64,000 bases of DNA, taken from the NCBI RefSeq assembly GCF_000143415.4, contig NW_003314316.1, forward strand, positions 577,220 through 641,219, in the 5' to 3' direction. The DNA comes from Selaginella moellendorffii. Its lineage: Eukaryota; Streptophyta; Lycopodiopsida; Selaginellales; Selaginellaceae. Positions 23,395-35,000 of this stretch are shown here, piece by piece. Within the stretch, counting starts at the first letter, position 1; each line of letters opens with the position of its first letter. The notes beneath the pieces are model-generated. The model did not search any database. It saw only the letters and a list, made by a program, of their open reading frames with translations, and had not been told where the DNA came from. Position numbers and translations under genes: made by a program.

Positions 23395-24020
23395 TGTAAG
23401 GAACCAACTCCTCGAGGTGTCAAAGGCTAAAAGATCCCCAAAAGCACAACCAAAATGATAAAGAGTTCATCGATGGGACTGAGTCTGAGATCGAGTCGGA
23501 GACCGACTCTAAGACCGAGTCCGAGACCGAGTTTGAGACCGAGTCCGAGACTGTGTGCAAGACTGGGTTCGAGACCGGGTTCAAGACCGGGTCCGAGATT
23601 GAGTTCGAGACCGAGTCCAAAGTCAAGTCCGAGATTAAGTCCGAGACTTAGTCTGAATACTAATAGGTCATGGGGTGAAAGCCCAAAGCATGTGTCTCTT
23701 GGGGGGGGTAGGGGGCTGTAGGAGTATAGTAGGGATAGTGAGGTTAATAACTAGTCTTGAAGGAACTCTCTAGTGGTGCTTTCAAACTGACTTGAGGTTG
23801 AGACTGGGGCCGAGGGCCCTCAGGTGGGAGTGAGCATGGACTTGGGTGGTGCCGGAGGGGCCACCCAAGGAAATGCTCAAGATTAGCTCTCACTCCTGGA
23901 AGGGAAACCGACTGCGGTGCTCTCGGCTCATGTGGAGTGGTGCCCCACTTAAGTATCTTGTGGCTCATTAGTCCTTGCCCTTCCTAGGGGCTTGGGCCTT
24001 CCCTTTGGGATGGAGGGGGG
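23395..24020 (+). mobile_element. Inverted, truncated B-type LTR
   Basis: From TGTAAGGAACCAACTCC at 23,395 this is a reverse-complement B LTR: LTR end, hexamer array (23,460-23,655), GGGTGAAAGCCCAAAGC, a G tract and ATAGTAGGGATAGTG, then the GGGCCTTCC region to about 24,020, where it switches to C-element internal sequence. With the direct piece on its left it makes an imperfect foldback. Confidence 0.75.
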
Positions 24021-24251
24021 GGGGAAACATTATACTATTCCCAAGATCCCAAAGGTGTTCCATTATTGGCCCTTTTCTATCCACCACCTCTCCTACAAAT
24101 TCACACATGAACTATAGTGGAGAGTCATGTCTTCCCAACCTGCTACTCTGCAAGGATAGGCCCACTCCTAGGACCTTTTGATGCCAACACCAGTGGTGAT
24201 ATACTTGAGCACCAATAAAAGTCAGATTAAGGAACAACTCCGATACCAAGT
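24021..24251 (-). mobile_element. C-element internal fragment with primer-binding site
   Basis: It matches 59,437-59,662. On the minus strand, next to the LTR edge, it reads CTTGGTATCGGAG, close to the tRNA-Met primer-binding consensus TGGTATCAGAGC. No coding region is present. Confidence 0.65.
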
Positions 24252-25817
24252 TATATGTGACTAAATTTTCCATTCTACTTTAGTCACTTAACCACACCTC
24301 CGACCACTTGGAGGAGTCTCACTCACAACCTCCATAAGTCCTATTTTGGACTTAGGGACTTACTAGCCCCAAGAATGACATCCATGCCACTCAACCATTG
24401 CACTTGGACCAAGTGCTTCACGTGTCCAATCCCATGATTGACACCCCAAGGTACCACCAACATATCAGCCTATTACACTAAGGCCATGCCCATTCACCTT
24501 AGTCACATTGGTGGTCTAACACCACCTACATCACAGTCCTGTCTCTCAAAGATCGGGCCATCTGTCCATGAGTGATCATCCCAAATCCACTCCTTAACAT
24601 CCTTAGGATGCCCATAGACATGGGGAATAGCCTTCCCCAATATCCCTTTTCTGGTCCCCACTAAGTCCCTTTCTGCCCATGGCCGTGTTTGCCAACACTG
24701 CCACTGGATCGAGGCCCATAAGCCCAACTACTAAGTCCCACAGTCCTCTGGGACTTCCTCACCACACGATTGTATCCTTTGTCTCTACTCCAGAGGACTA
24801 CTCCTCTTCCTTTCCACAGTTTGGGCCTTTGGGACAACATTTTGGAACACCATGGCCCTACGCGAGCCTCATAGGTACTCTCCCCACCTTCCACCTTTGG
24901 GTGCTCTAGCCATGGGCTTAGAGCGAGGTTTTGTTGAGCCACACCAGGTACCCAAGTAGGTAGTGCCACCCACACTTGGACTGGGAGCATCGACCATTCG
25001 ATCTCCCGGGGGAACTAGAGCCGGCTCTTGAACACTTCACCAAACTACCTTGCTTGTCGGTCTGTATTCACTCTAGTCTTGGACTTCCCAGTGGTCAACT
25101 CATCACCCAACATTGGGCCTGGCCTTCCTGGGCCAAACTGGCCTTTCCTGGCCAAATTGGCTCCACTGGGCTCCAACCCCCACACTCTCCCTACTATATT
25201 TTTGGAACCCCCCGCAGCTCTGCCCCCCCTAGGGGATGATTGCTTTGGGCTTTCACCCAACTGCCTGTATTAGTATTCGGACTCGGATTCGGACTCAAAC
25301 TCGGACTTGGACTTGGTCTCGGTCCCGGTTTCGGACTCGGACTCGGTCTCAGTCTCGGTCTCAGTTCCATCTCAGACTCTATCTCGGACTCCATCTCGGA
25401 TCCATCTCAGACTCCATCTTGGGTCCATCTCGAACTCCATCTTAGACTCCATCTCGGGTCCACCTCGGACTCCATCTCGGGTCCACCTCGGACTCCATCT
25501 CGGGTCCACCTCGGACTCTATCTCGGGTCCATCTCGGATCCATCTCAGACTCCATCTCGAGTCCATCTCGGGTCCATCTCGAACTCTATCTCAGACTCCT
25601 TCTTGGGTCCATCTCAGACTCCCTTTTTGGAGCCTTGCTTATTGCTCACTTTGTGCTCGTTCCTTGAGCACTTTGTTGTGAGTTCCACTCTCGCTCTCGA
25701 CCTTTGAAGTTGGAGCTTTTGGTCCAAACGTGTTACGCTCGTTTGGCTTTCGCTTCGGCCATTACTATGTGGCACCCTTCCGGCTCTACTTGGGGCCCAG
25801 AGATTTTGTGTCTCACA
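24252..25817 (-). repeat. C-type LTR copy C1
   Basis: About 1,566 bp from the (T)GTAAGYGACTAAATTTTCC-type edge to TTGTGTCTCACA. It contains a CTCGGA-type hexamer array and a CCATCTCGGGT-type 12-mer array at about 25,270-25,620. The left edge is mutated. Internal-type sequence flanks it on both sides, as expected for a tandem LTR-internal-LTR array. Confidence 0.75.
25270..25620. repeat. Hexamer/12-mer array typical of B and C LTRs
   Basis: A GACTCG-type hexamer array passes into a CCATCTCGGGTC-type 12-mer array. Related arrays: 23,460-23,655, 27,990-28,220, 29,020-29,290, 56,400-56,660, 56,745-56,835, 60,690-61,040, 61,300-61,560, 63,790-64,000. They are open in several frames on both strands, which makes the many low-complexity ORFs here meaningless as genes. 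Confidence 0.85.
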
Positions 25818-26986
25818 ACTCCCATAGACGAAGTTTGATGTCCTCATCGAATGATAAATTATTTTATAAAGTAATACCAACATGTATTACCCTTTTCATT
25901 CTTGGCACTTCACCAATATTCGTCAATGGTTTGATATTGAAGGCTCACCATGCCTTGCCTTTCCTTCAAGGAGCATACTCCCTCCAACTTAGAGACTGAT
26001 TGGACCACTTGTGGTGGTTCTCTCCTTTTATTGGTTTAGTTCTCATTAAACTTGTTAAAGACATCGTCTCTATCTCAATCCCACTACTCCTTCTCGAGTA
26101 GTTTTAGTTTCCATCAATATAACCTTTGCACTTTGGAACTTTTACTTTTAACTTCTTAAAGTCAATTTTTTAGGTGTCTCTAACACCTTGTATTGCACAT
26201 ATTGTGCAACTCCACTTCCCCATCCTAGGAAGTTCTCTACTTTATCCTTGAGTGCTACACCTAGCAACATCGGATCACTACCTCCGTTCTCGAGGTATTT
26301 TTTCGGTTCCATAGCAAAGACCTTGTTTTGCCAAGTCTAGAGGGTGTTCACCCCTAGTACGTCTCTTTAGCATTTTCTACTATGGGCCCTATCCTTGGCC
26401 TAACTTTGTGACCCTCCCATGGGTCCCTTATAAAGACTACTTTCTTTGGACTCACTATGCCATTGCATAGTCACAAATCATTTCCCTTAGGTGTTCTTTT
26501 CACTTGGTCACCTTGACCAAGCCACACCATCATCAATAGTTCAAATCAACACTTTGAACTAGGAACCTTATCCTTTAACTTCACAAGGACTTTGTCCTTG
26601 TTTTAGCCATAAGATCACTTTGTGATCTAACCTTGGCACCTTAATAGGTTTACCAATAGATATTAAGTCCTCCAGACCTTTAAATTGTTCATTATGACCC
26701 CGGAGGTATCCCCCACACTTGGCGGTGCACCCAAGCCAGCCCTTCCGACTAAGGGTCCATAGCAGCTGAGACTAAGTGTCCCTATCTCATTCACCACGTC
26801 CTTGGTGCCATTCGCACCAAAGTGTTCAAGTTAGATATGCCAAGCCACACTAAGCACTCTAACCATGTATTATGACTCCAGGGCATCCTCCGCTTGGCGG
26901 TGTGCCCAAGCCAATCTCCTTAATGAGAGTCCATGACCACCGACAAATGAGTGTCCTCATATTTCAAACCATCACCATGCCCTAGT
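25818..26986 (-). mobile_element. C-element internal sequence (no genes)
   Basis: Starts with sequence like the 3'-LTR-adjacent internal edge of Gypsy-B (29,377 onward). Two related blocks near 26,690-26,780 and 26,870-26,960 carry CTTGGCGGTG and flanking text. No ORF of note. It continues at 57,076 after the solo LTR C2. Confidence 0.6.
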
Positions 26987-28220
26987 TGTAAGCGACTATT
27001 TTTTCCATTTTACTTTAATCACTTAACCGCATCTCCGACCACTTGGAAGAGTCTCATTCACAACCTCCATAAGTCCCAGTTAGGACTTGGGGCTTGCTAG
27101 CCCCGAGAATGGTATTCATGCCACCCAACCTTTGCACTTGGTCCAAGTGCTCCACGTGTCCAATCCCATGACCGACACCCCAAGGTACCACCAACATATC
27201 AGCCCGTTATGCTAAGGCCATGCCCATTCACGTTGGTCACACTGGTGGTCTAACGCCACCTACATCATAGTCCTGTCTCTCAAAGACTGGGCCATCCGTC
27301 CATGAGTGATCATCCCAGATCTACTCCTTAGCATCCTTAGGATACCCGCAGATATGGGGAATAGCCTTCCCCAACAACTCTTTTCCAATCCCCACCAATT
27401 CCCCTTTTGTCCATGGCCGTGTTTGCCAACACTGCCACTAGATCAAGGCCCGCAGGCCTGACCTCTAAGTCCCACTATCCTTTGGGACTTCCTCACCATG
27501 TGACCGTATCCTTGGTCACTGCACTAGAGGACTGCTCCTCTTCCCTTTCACCATTTGGGACTTTGGGTTGACATTTCGGAACACCGTGGCCTTACACAAG
27601 CCTCATGGGTACTCTCCCTGCCTTTTGCCTTTAGGTGCTCTAGCCATGGGCTTAGAGCGAGGTTCCATTGAGCCACACCAGGTATCCAAGTAGGTAGTGC
27701 CACCCACGGAGCATCGGCCAGTCGATCTCCTGGGGGAACTAGAGCCGGCTCTTGAACACTTCACTAAGCTACCCCACTTGTCGGTCCGTGTTCACTCTAG
27801 TCTTGGACTTCCCAGTGGGCAGCTCATTACCCAACACTGGGTACAGCCTTCCTGGGCCAAACTGGCCTTTCCTAGCCAAATTGGCCTTTCCTGGCCAAAC
27901 TAGCTCCAGTGCAGTCCTCCCCCTCACTATACTTTTGGAGCTCACCAAACCCCCTAGGGTCTGGGAGACGAATGCTTTGGGCTTTCACCCTCTCAGACTC
28001 GAACTCGGACTCGGACTCGGATTCGGACTTGGACTCGGACTCGGCCTTGGCCTCGGTCTCGGTACCGATCTTGGTCTCGGTCCCCGTCTCAGTCTCGACT
28101 TCAGACTCCATCTCAGGTCCATCTCGGACTCCATCTCGGACTCCATCTCGGGTCCATCTTGAACTCCATCTCGGGTCCATCTCGGACTCCATCTTGGACT
28201 CCATCTCGGGTCCATCTCGG
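26987..28220 (-). repeat. Solo C-type LTR C2, left piece
   Basis: Begins TGTAAGCGACTA after target repeat CTAGT (26,982-26,986). It is cut by Gypsy-B at 28,220 inside its 12-mer array. The remainder is at 56,740-57,070, followed by the second CTAGT (57,071-57,075). The exact 5-bp repeat shows that a single LTR remains at this insertion site. Confidence 0.85.
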
Positions 28221-29376
28221 TGTAAGCCACAAATTTTTCCATTCCAATTTGCCAACATACCTCGTTTACCTGTCCAACACTGCCTTGGCATTTGCTAAGT
28301 TCCCTCGCCAAGGTTCCTGCCTATGGTACCAGCTCCTACTTGATCCTACTTGGTTTTAGCTACTCACTGCACGAGCAACGGAGCATTAGCCATCCATCCA
28401 CGGATTCCCAAATCTCTCCCAATCCCCCTCCCCAGGTTAGACTGGACTTAAGGTTCGGCTACACTCCCCGCAGGCACAAGCAGCCAAGCACACCAAGTCT
28501 CCAGGTTCCTAACACCTCTTGGTACCACAAAACTTGATCATGGGACCCTCTAAATCCCAAGTCTTGGGTGCAACACTTGCTTCAGGACGCCGGGGCGAAA
28601 CACCGTGGCCTAACGGCATGGTATGGGTACCTCTACCCCCCCACTTCCATCCCGAAGGAAGGCCCAAGCCCCTAGGAAGGGCGAGGACCAATGAGCCACG
28701 TGGTACTCAAGTGGGGCACCACTCCACTTGAGCCGGGAGCACCGCAGTCGGTTTCCCTTTCGGGAGTAGGAGCTGCTCTTGAGCACTTCCTTGGATGGCC
28801 CCTCTAGCACCAACCAAGTCCATACTCACTCCCACCCAAGGCCCCTCGGTCCCAGTTTCAACCTCAAGTCGGTTTGGAAGCCCCACTGGAGAGTCCCTTC
28901 AAAACTGGTTCCTGGACCTCACTATCCCTACTATACTTTTGGAACCCCTTACAGCCCCCCCCCCGGGAGACGCACGCTTTGGGCTTTCACCCATTGACCC
29001 GTATTAGTATTTGGACTTAGTCTCTGGCTTGATCTCGGACTCGATTTTGGATCCGACTTCGGATTTGGTCTCGGACTCGATCTCGGACTCAATCTCGGAC
29101 CCGATCTCGGACCCGATCTCGGACCCGACCTCGGACTCGACCTCGGACTCGGTCTCGGACCCGATTTCGGATCTCGGACTCCGTCTCGAACTCGGTCTCG
29201 AACTCGGTCCCGAAGTCGGCCTCGGACTCGATTCCGGACTCTATCTCGAACTCGGTCTCAGAGTCGGTCTTAGACTCGATCTTCGACTTGGTCCCATCCG
29301 ATGAACTCTTTGTCATTTTGGTCATGCCTTCGGGGTTCCTTTAGCCTACGACACCTCGGCGAGTTGGTTCCTTACA
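28221..29376 (-). repeat. 3' LTR of Gypsy-B
   Basis: 1,156 bp, nearly the same as 55,631-56,739 by eye. In the sense direction: TGTAAGGAACC, hexamer array (29,020-29,290), GGGTGAAAGCCCAAAGC, G10 tract (28,955-28,964), GTATAGTAGGGATAGTG, then GC-rich U5-like sequence. Confidence 0.85.
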
Positions 29377-29781
29377 ACTCCACCACCCATAGAAGAAGTT
29401 CGATGCCCACATCGAACGTCTCTCTTTTTTATCCTACGACTTGTTGACCATGTCTCCGGGGGCATCCCCCCACTTAGCGGTGTGCCTAAGTTAGCCTCCC
29501 CGGCCAAGAGCCCATGACAATGGAATATAGGTGTCCCTATACTCCTCACCTCACCATGCCCTAGTATGGGGTTAGGACTTGAACCCAGCCTTGCTTTATT
29601 AAGGGGTTGGGACTCAAACCTAACCTTCGTAGAATACGTCTACGGATTCGACATCCCCGCAAGGAGTCGGGCGTAGCTCCCTATGCCTGGTCGACCTAGT
29701 TAACCCATGCTAATTAGCTTACCTTCGGTGCTCCTTCGGGTCCCAACATATGCCATTGCTCAACTTCTCAAATTGATACTT

Positions 29782-30921
29782 TTAATTGAACTTTGCATAA
29801 GTACATAGAGTTCTGCCTTGCAGAAATTCCTCCACTAGATCTCGCGCGTTTGCTAGGTTCTCCTCTGGTTCCCATATTGCTTCGTAGTGTGGAAATCCTT
29901 TCCACTTCACATGGAACTCTCTCACCTCGCGTCCTTGTCGCTTGCTCTTGCGCGCATTGAGGATGGCCTCGACTTCGTATTCCTCTTCCCCTTGGATATC
30001 CTCAGGTAAAGGTTTTACTTGGTCCTTGCGAAGCGGATCCTCAAAATACGGCTTGAGTAAGTTCACGTGGAACATGGGATGCATCTTCCCCATCTCTCGA
30101 GGAAGTCGGAGTCGGTAAGCCACTTTACCGATTCAAGCCTCAATCTCGTAAGGCCCCGCGAACCTACTTAAGGAACTCAAGATCAATTCATTTACAGGAA
30201 TACATGCATTTTTACCTTTGGGTCAACTTCCGGCTAATCCCACTTGGTAGCCTGAGGTTCTTGGTGTTCAGCCACACCTTCTCCCCAGCTTGGAACTCTA
30301 CATCCTGGCACTTCTGGTTCGCATACTTAGTTTGCCTTTGTTGAGCTCGTTCCAAGGAATCCCTCACTATATTCCAAATGTTGAGTCTTTCCGCCGTGAA
30401 TGCTTCCACTGCGGGTAACTCTCCATGATACTCGGCCACGCCGAGTTCCATAAGACCTTCAATAGCTCGCCCATTGATGACTTCCCATGGACTCACCCCG
30501 ATGCTCGAATGTGGTGAGTTGTTATAACACATTTCCGCAAGTCCCAAATGACTTACCCAATCGGTCTGGTCTCCCGAGACATAGCATCGCAAATAATCCT
30601 CCAGCTGCTTATTCACCCTTTCCGTTTGTCCGTCTGTCAAGAAATGTTAGTGCCCTCAATCTTGACTTAATACCCATCACCTGTCTGCAGGTGATAGACT
30701 GTGCTGAATTTCAACTTGGTGCGATACTGTTCTAGGAGTGTCCTCCAGAACCTACTAGTGAAGATCTTATCTTGATCTGAGATGATCTCTTCCAGCCTTC
30801 CCCGCACTCGAACCACTTGTTCGAAGAACAGCTTCGCCACACCTTCCGCATCCACTTCCGTTGTGGTGGGTATGAAATGTGCCATTTTCGAAAATCGGTC
30901 CACCACCATGAATATCGCATC
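29782..30921 (-). pseudogene. Gypsy-B pol, 3' part: integrase core, C-terminus and chromodomain
   Basis: The integrase continues as FMVVDRFSKMAHFIPTTTEV, IISDQDKIFTSRFW (second Asp), a stop/frame change near 30,645-30,670, and MTDGQTERVNKQLEDYLRC (catalytic Glu). A further break near 30,130-30,210 precedes MGKMHPMFHVNLLKPY and a C-terminal chromodomain: EYEVEAILNARKSKR, EFHVKWKGFPHYEAIWEPEE. Chromodomains direct integration to marked chromatin in chromoviruses. The stops show the copy is inactive. Confidence 0.87.
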
Positions 30922-32071
30922 TGTCGCGCATGTGACTTCGGGTATCGAAAGTTACCTGTCGACCAGTCCTTACGGACACTCTTACCTTACTGCCACGATG
31001 GCAAGAGGTCGGTATTGCTGGTTCCTTTTATCAGCCCCTCTTGTTCAAGTGTTAGTAAACTGGACTTTGCATCTGTACTTGGCCGGATGAACACAAGGAC
31101 GGAATTCCTAAGTGTCTATTCAGCCAAGCATACTTGGCCTGGCTTTTTAGTTCTCTTTTGCTCTGTCTTGCACTGGCTTGACAAGAACCCTCGCGTATTG
31201 AGATTGGTCCCTCAATATCGCTACATGATAGCTTACCGTGTCTGCCAAACACCCTCGCTATCATGCCCTTTGTGTTAGTCTCATTTCGGTCCCAAATGCT
31301 ATTTATGGAAAGTGTCTAGATTTGCTTATTTGGTATATCTACGGAATGTAGAGATTGTCCTGAACACAATGGTGTTCGTCCTGTGTCCAAATTCGCAATC
31401 TAAGGACATTCCATATTTAGTAAGTTTCGAGCTTGTCCCAGAGACTAACTCCTGATACTAAGGGAGGCTTGGGGTGAAAGCCCAAAGCGTGTGTTCCTCA
31501 AGGGGGGGGGGGGGCTGTGGGGGGTTCCAAATGTATAGTAGGGATAGTGGGTAGGTCGGGCATGGCCGACCAACCTGAGGCATAGTCTAGCTCCCGCTTG
31601 CGTGCCTGTCCTTGTTCTGCGTCCGGCTTGGGTCTAAGCCCAAGTTCCATTCCATGCTAGTTGGTGGAGTACCCATGTCTTCGCGTTAGGCCACCGGTAT
31701 GCCGAAATAGCGTCAGACTCCGTTTGGCTCCATTTTGCGTGCTGGTCCTGGCATTGGGATACTGGTTACTCTAGGACTGTTCCAAGTCGCTCCGGGCTCC
31801 TGTCCCTTCGCTCTTTGGGCTTCATGCTCGGGAGTTGTTCCGTGGTTCGGTTCCGTCACTCCTTGGCTTCGTGCTTGGGAGTTTGGCACTGTTCCTTCGT
31901 TCAGTGGCCCAAGGCCCTGAACCTCAGGTTCCTATGGACACGTGGCATGGACACGTGGCATGTGACATGTGGCATCTGTCACGTGGCACAAAGAGGGTTT
32001 AAGTTCCGCTTCGTGGTGTTATCCTATGGTAAATCATCATAGGATAAAGGGTCAAAACCACGTGCGCTACA
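30922..32071 (+). repeat. 5' LTR of element D
   Basis: Holds GGGTGAAAGCCCAAAGCG, a G13 tract (31,502-31,514), TATAGTAGGGATAGTG (about 31,533-31,549) and a G-box cluster near its 3' end (31,938-31,988). Confidence 0.9.
31938..31988 (+). promoter_or_regulatory. G-box/ABRE-like cluster in LTR D
   Basis: Four near-tandem copies of the ACACGTGGC/CACGTGGCA type within 51 bp (one reads ACATGTGGC). CACGTG is the plant G-box bound by bZIP and bHLH factors. The same cluster is in the 3' LTR at 38,064-38,115. Confidence 0.6.
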
Positions 32072-32085
32072 TTTGGTATCAGAGC
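32072..32085 (+). other. Primer-binding site (initiator tRNA-Met) of element D
   Basis: TTTGGTATCAGAGC directly follows the 5' LTR and contains the plant LTR-retrotransposon primer-binding consensus TGGTATCAGAGC. Confidence 0.9.
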
Positions 32086-35000
32086 ATGAGTCTCAGCGAG
32101 TACTATACAATGAGATTGGGCAACTAGTCTCGTTGCATACGCAGAGATGAAAACGATGATCCGAGTGGGTACACGTTTTGGTGCAAAGGCTTCGCAATTG
32201 TTCCTTGGGTATGGATTTGGTTACCTTGTTGTACCTTATGATGTGAGCTTGCTCTTGGGCTCACAAGAGGGATTGAGTTGTTCCATTCGCACGAGTTTGA
32301 GCTTGGACTCATGAGTGAGGCACATTAGCAACTTGAGATTACACTTTGAGTTGGCAAGATTAATGTTAGCCTATCGGTGGTTCCATGAGTTGTTCCATGT
32401 ACCGTGAGTGAAAGCAAACCTTCCCTGGGTTTGCTATGAGTGGCAAATAGGCTGGTCCGTAGCTGTTTAGCACGGCACTAGTGGATCCTTCCTAGGCATA
32501 GTTACAAGTGGATCAGTCAAGACTGTAGGGATTAGTCTATTGGTTCAAGTAATCATTGCCGTGCTCTCTCATAAACTTTTCTTGGATTGGACTGAAGGCA
32601 GTGTGAAAGCAAGCTTGAGGTGTAGTCAAAAGATAAGACTGAAAAGAGAGTAGTCAGGGACGGAGGATCAAACACGTAAATCATCTTCTCTTTTGGAGAG
32701 ATGGTTTGCAACGAGGGGTGACTCATTGCTCATGTTCACATCATGCAATCAAGAGTCCCTACTTTGATGCATCTTGGAGATGATGGTCTTACAAATGGTG
32801 AGTTATGGGATGGATAGCAGTGAAGCGCTATACCATTTTGTCTAGGCTTGCTATTGGAAGACTTGAGTTACAATGCTCAATTCTTTTTCCGGGAACCTTG
32901 CTATTATTCCTTGAGTAACTTGGTTGGATTAGTTTTGAGTTTGGTCGGAAAAAGAGTGGCATGTGCTTATCCATGTTGTGAACAAAAGTTAGTGGTGTCG
33001 GGTGTTGTTAATCTCTATTAGTGGAGTGTGGCATTTATGTTGCATTCTGTCAAGTTGAGTTGGCACTTGATATTCATGTAAACCTTTGAAGTAATGACAT
33101 TGGCATTGTTCGTGGTGTTGCTCAATTGATGATCAAGTCATTGTGATACTTATATCATATCCATGTGATAATGAGCAATGTGTTTACGAAGTTGCTTAGT
33201 TAAGCGATGATCAACCCCAAAGTGGTTGATGGAGAAGCTAGTCTACTTGCAAGTAGTAGCATTGTAGTAGTTTTGACAGGATTCTCGATAGTGGTCCATT
33301 ATGCTAAGCTTAAGTTGGTACGTTGTTCCTTTAAGAGTTGGCCCATAAGGTGTTGGAAAAGAGTTGTAGCATTTGCTATAACTCATTAGTTGATCCGTTA
33401 ACACTTGGAGTAGATTGTTGGATAGAGAAGGTGTGAGGTTGAGGCATTGACATTACTAGCACTTGTGTTAGTGGAAGTGGCATTGTTATTTTAAGTGATG
33501 AGGAAGTTTCCTTAGAGCTTAATTTTCCATGTCATTTTTTCTTGTTAGTGTTTTAGCTTCACATTAGATCTTGAAGGTGGTTGAAGAAGAGTGTTAGTGC
33601 AATGTGGATATCCGAAGATGTGGTCTTCGTGATCAAGCCTTGGATGTTCCATTTGCATTTTATGGATGTCGGTGTTGGATGTTGAAAATATGGGCAAATA
33701 AAGATGTTCAAGGCTTAAGCATATTATGGGTCATGAGAATTTATGTTGAGGTGAACCTATGTGAAGTTGTTGGTAGGAGGAAGTTGGTTGAATCTTGAAA
33801 GTTTGCATTCCTAGACTAAGAGTCATTCTTTCTCTAGGATGGAAAATTTTCCACAAATTTTCTTAGATTTTTCCAATGGCTGATCTATTGATCACTTTGC
33901 CCGAAAACCATTCCATTTTCGAAAGCCAATACAAACTAGTGAAGGGGTTGGAGTTGACTTCGGTTGGCTTAGATCTTAGTAAGTAGTTTGTATGATGCGG
34001 CCAAAAGGGATGCTAACTTTTGGGGCTAAGGCAATTAAGTTGGATAGAGTCTGGAGTTAGTGTAGAAAAGTGGCCGTTGCACTTTTCCAGAAAGGTGACC
34101 CTTGTGCCTTTCTTTTATAGTGTTCTGCTTGGTGGCAGGTTGCACCTTGCATTTCACTAAGACTCTATGAGAGTAGTGAGCTCTCACTGATTTTGACTTG
34201 GTCTTGGTGGCTCTGTGCCTTGGCTAAGGATAGTGATGTTCAACTTAGTTGTTTGAGTTTGAGATGTTGGTACCCGTACTATAGCTTTGTCTATGAGGAG
34301 GTTGTGTACCGATATAGATCCATCTCATGGTTTTCACTTTAGTTTCGGCTGAGTGTTGATCATGCATAGCTAGCCTCTTCAAGGCATGCTCAGAGCTATT
34401 GACTAGATGTGTTTGTGAGCTTATCGCGGTTGAGTTGGATTTGAGTAGCAATTTAGTTTATGCTTGTCTATGAACCTTTATTTCATACCTGGGGTATTAT
34501 GTTCATGTCGGACAAGTATATGACTTGATGACAAAAAGTTAGTGTTTGGGTCTTGTGAAGGTAAGTTGAAAAGTGATTGTTGGTTGCCTTGTGACTAATG
34601 GTTGCTTATAGACTTCGTCGAGGACCTCTGATACTTGCTTCACTCGATGATAGTTTAGCGGTGATGGGCTTGCTTTACCGGATGGTGTTGCGGAGGATCA
34701 CGTCGTTAGACTTACATGGTTTTTCCATGTTAGCATTTCGATTTTACCTCTATTGATATCATTTGGTTACGTTTAGTCCGTGGTGTTGGATTTCATTGAG
34801 TCTTGGACGTGGTGATTCACTCCTTGAGGAAGTGTTATCTGTACCTAAGTATTGTTGAGAAATTGGTCTCGGATACTGAGTAAAGTATCTCCGACTTTGG
34901 TTAGCTTGGTTGCTAGAGAGCTTTGAGTGGTGATACACTCGTGCTTTCTTCTAGCTTTGTTCTAGTGTTGGTGGCACTGAAGTGATGCTTTGTCGTTGAC

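Noticed and set aside
25240-25707. ORFs of 100-155 residues rich in Gly-Leu, Ser-Asp or Arg-Pro in LTR regions (also at 27.9-28.3, 29.0-29.3, 56.4-56.7, 60.4-61.3 and 63.6-64.0 kb)
   Set aside because: They translate hexamer and 12-mer arrays that are open in many frames; there is no evidence of coding.
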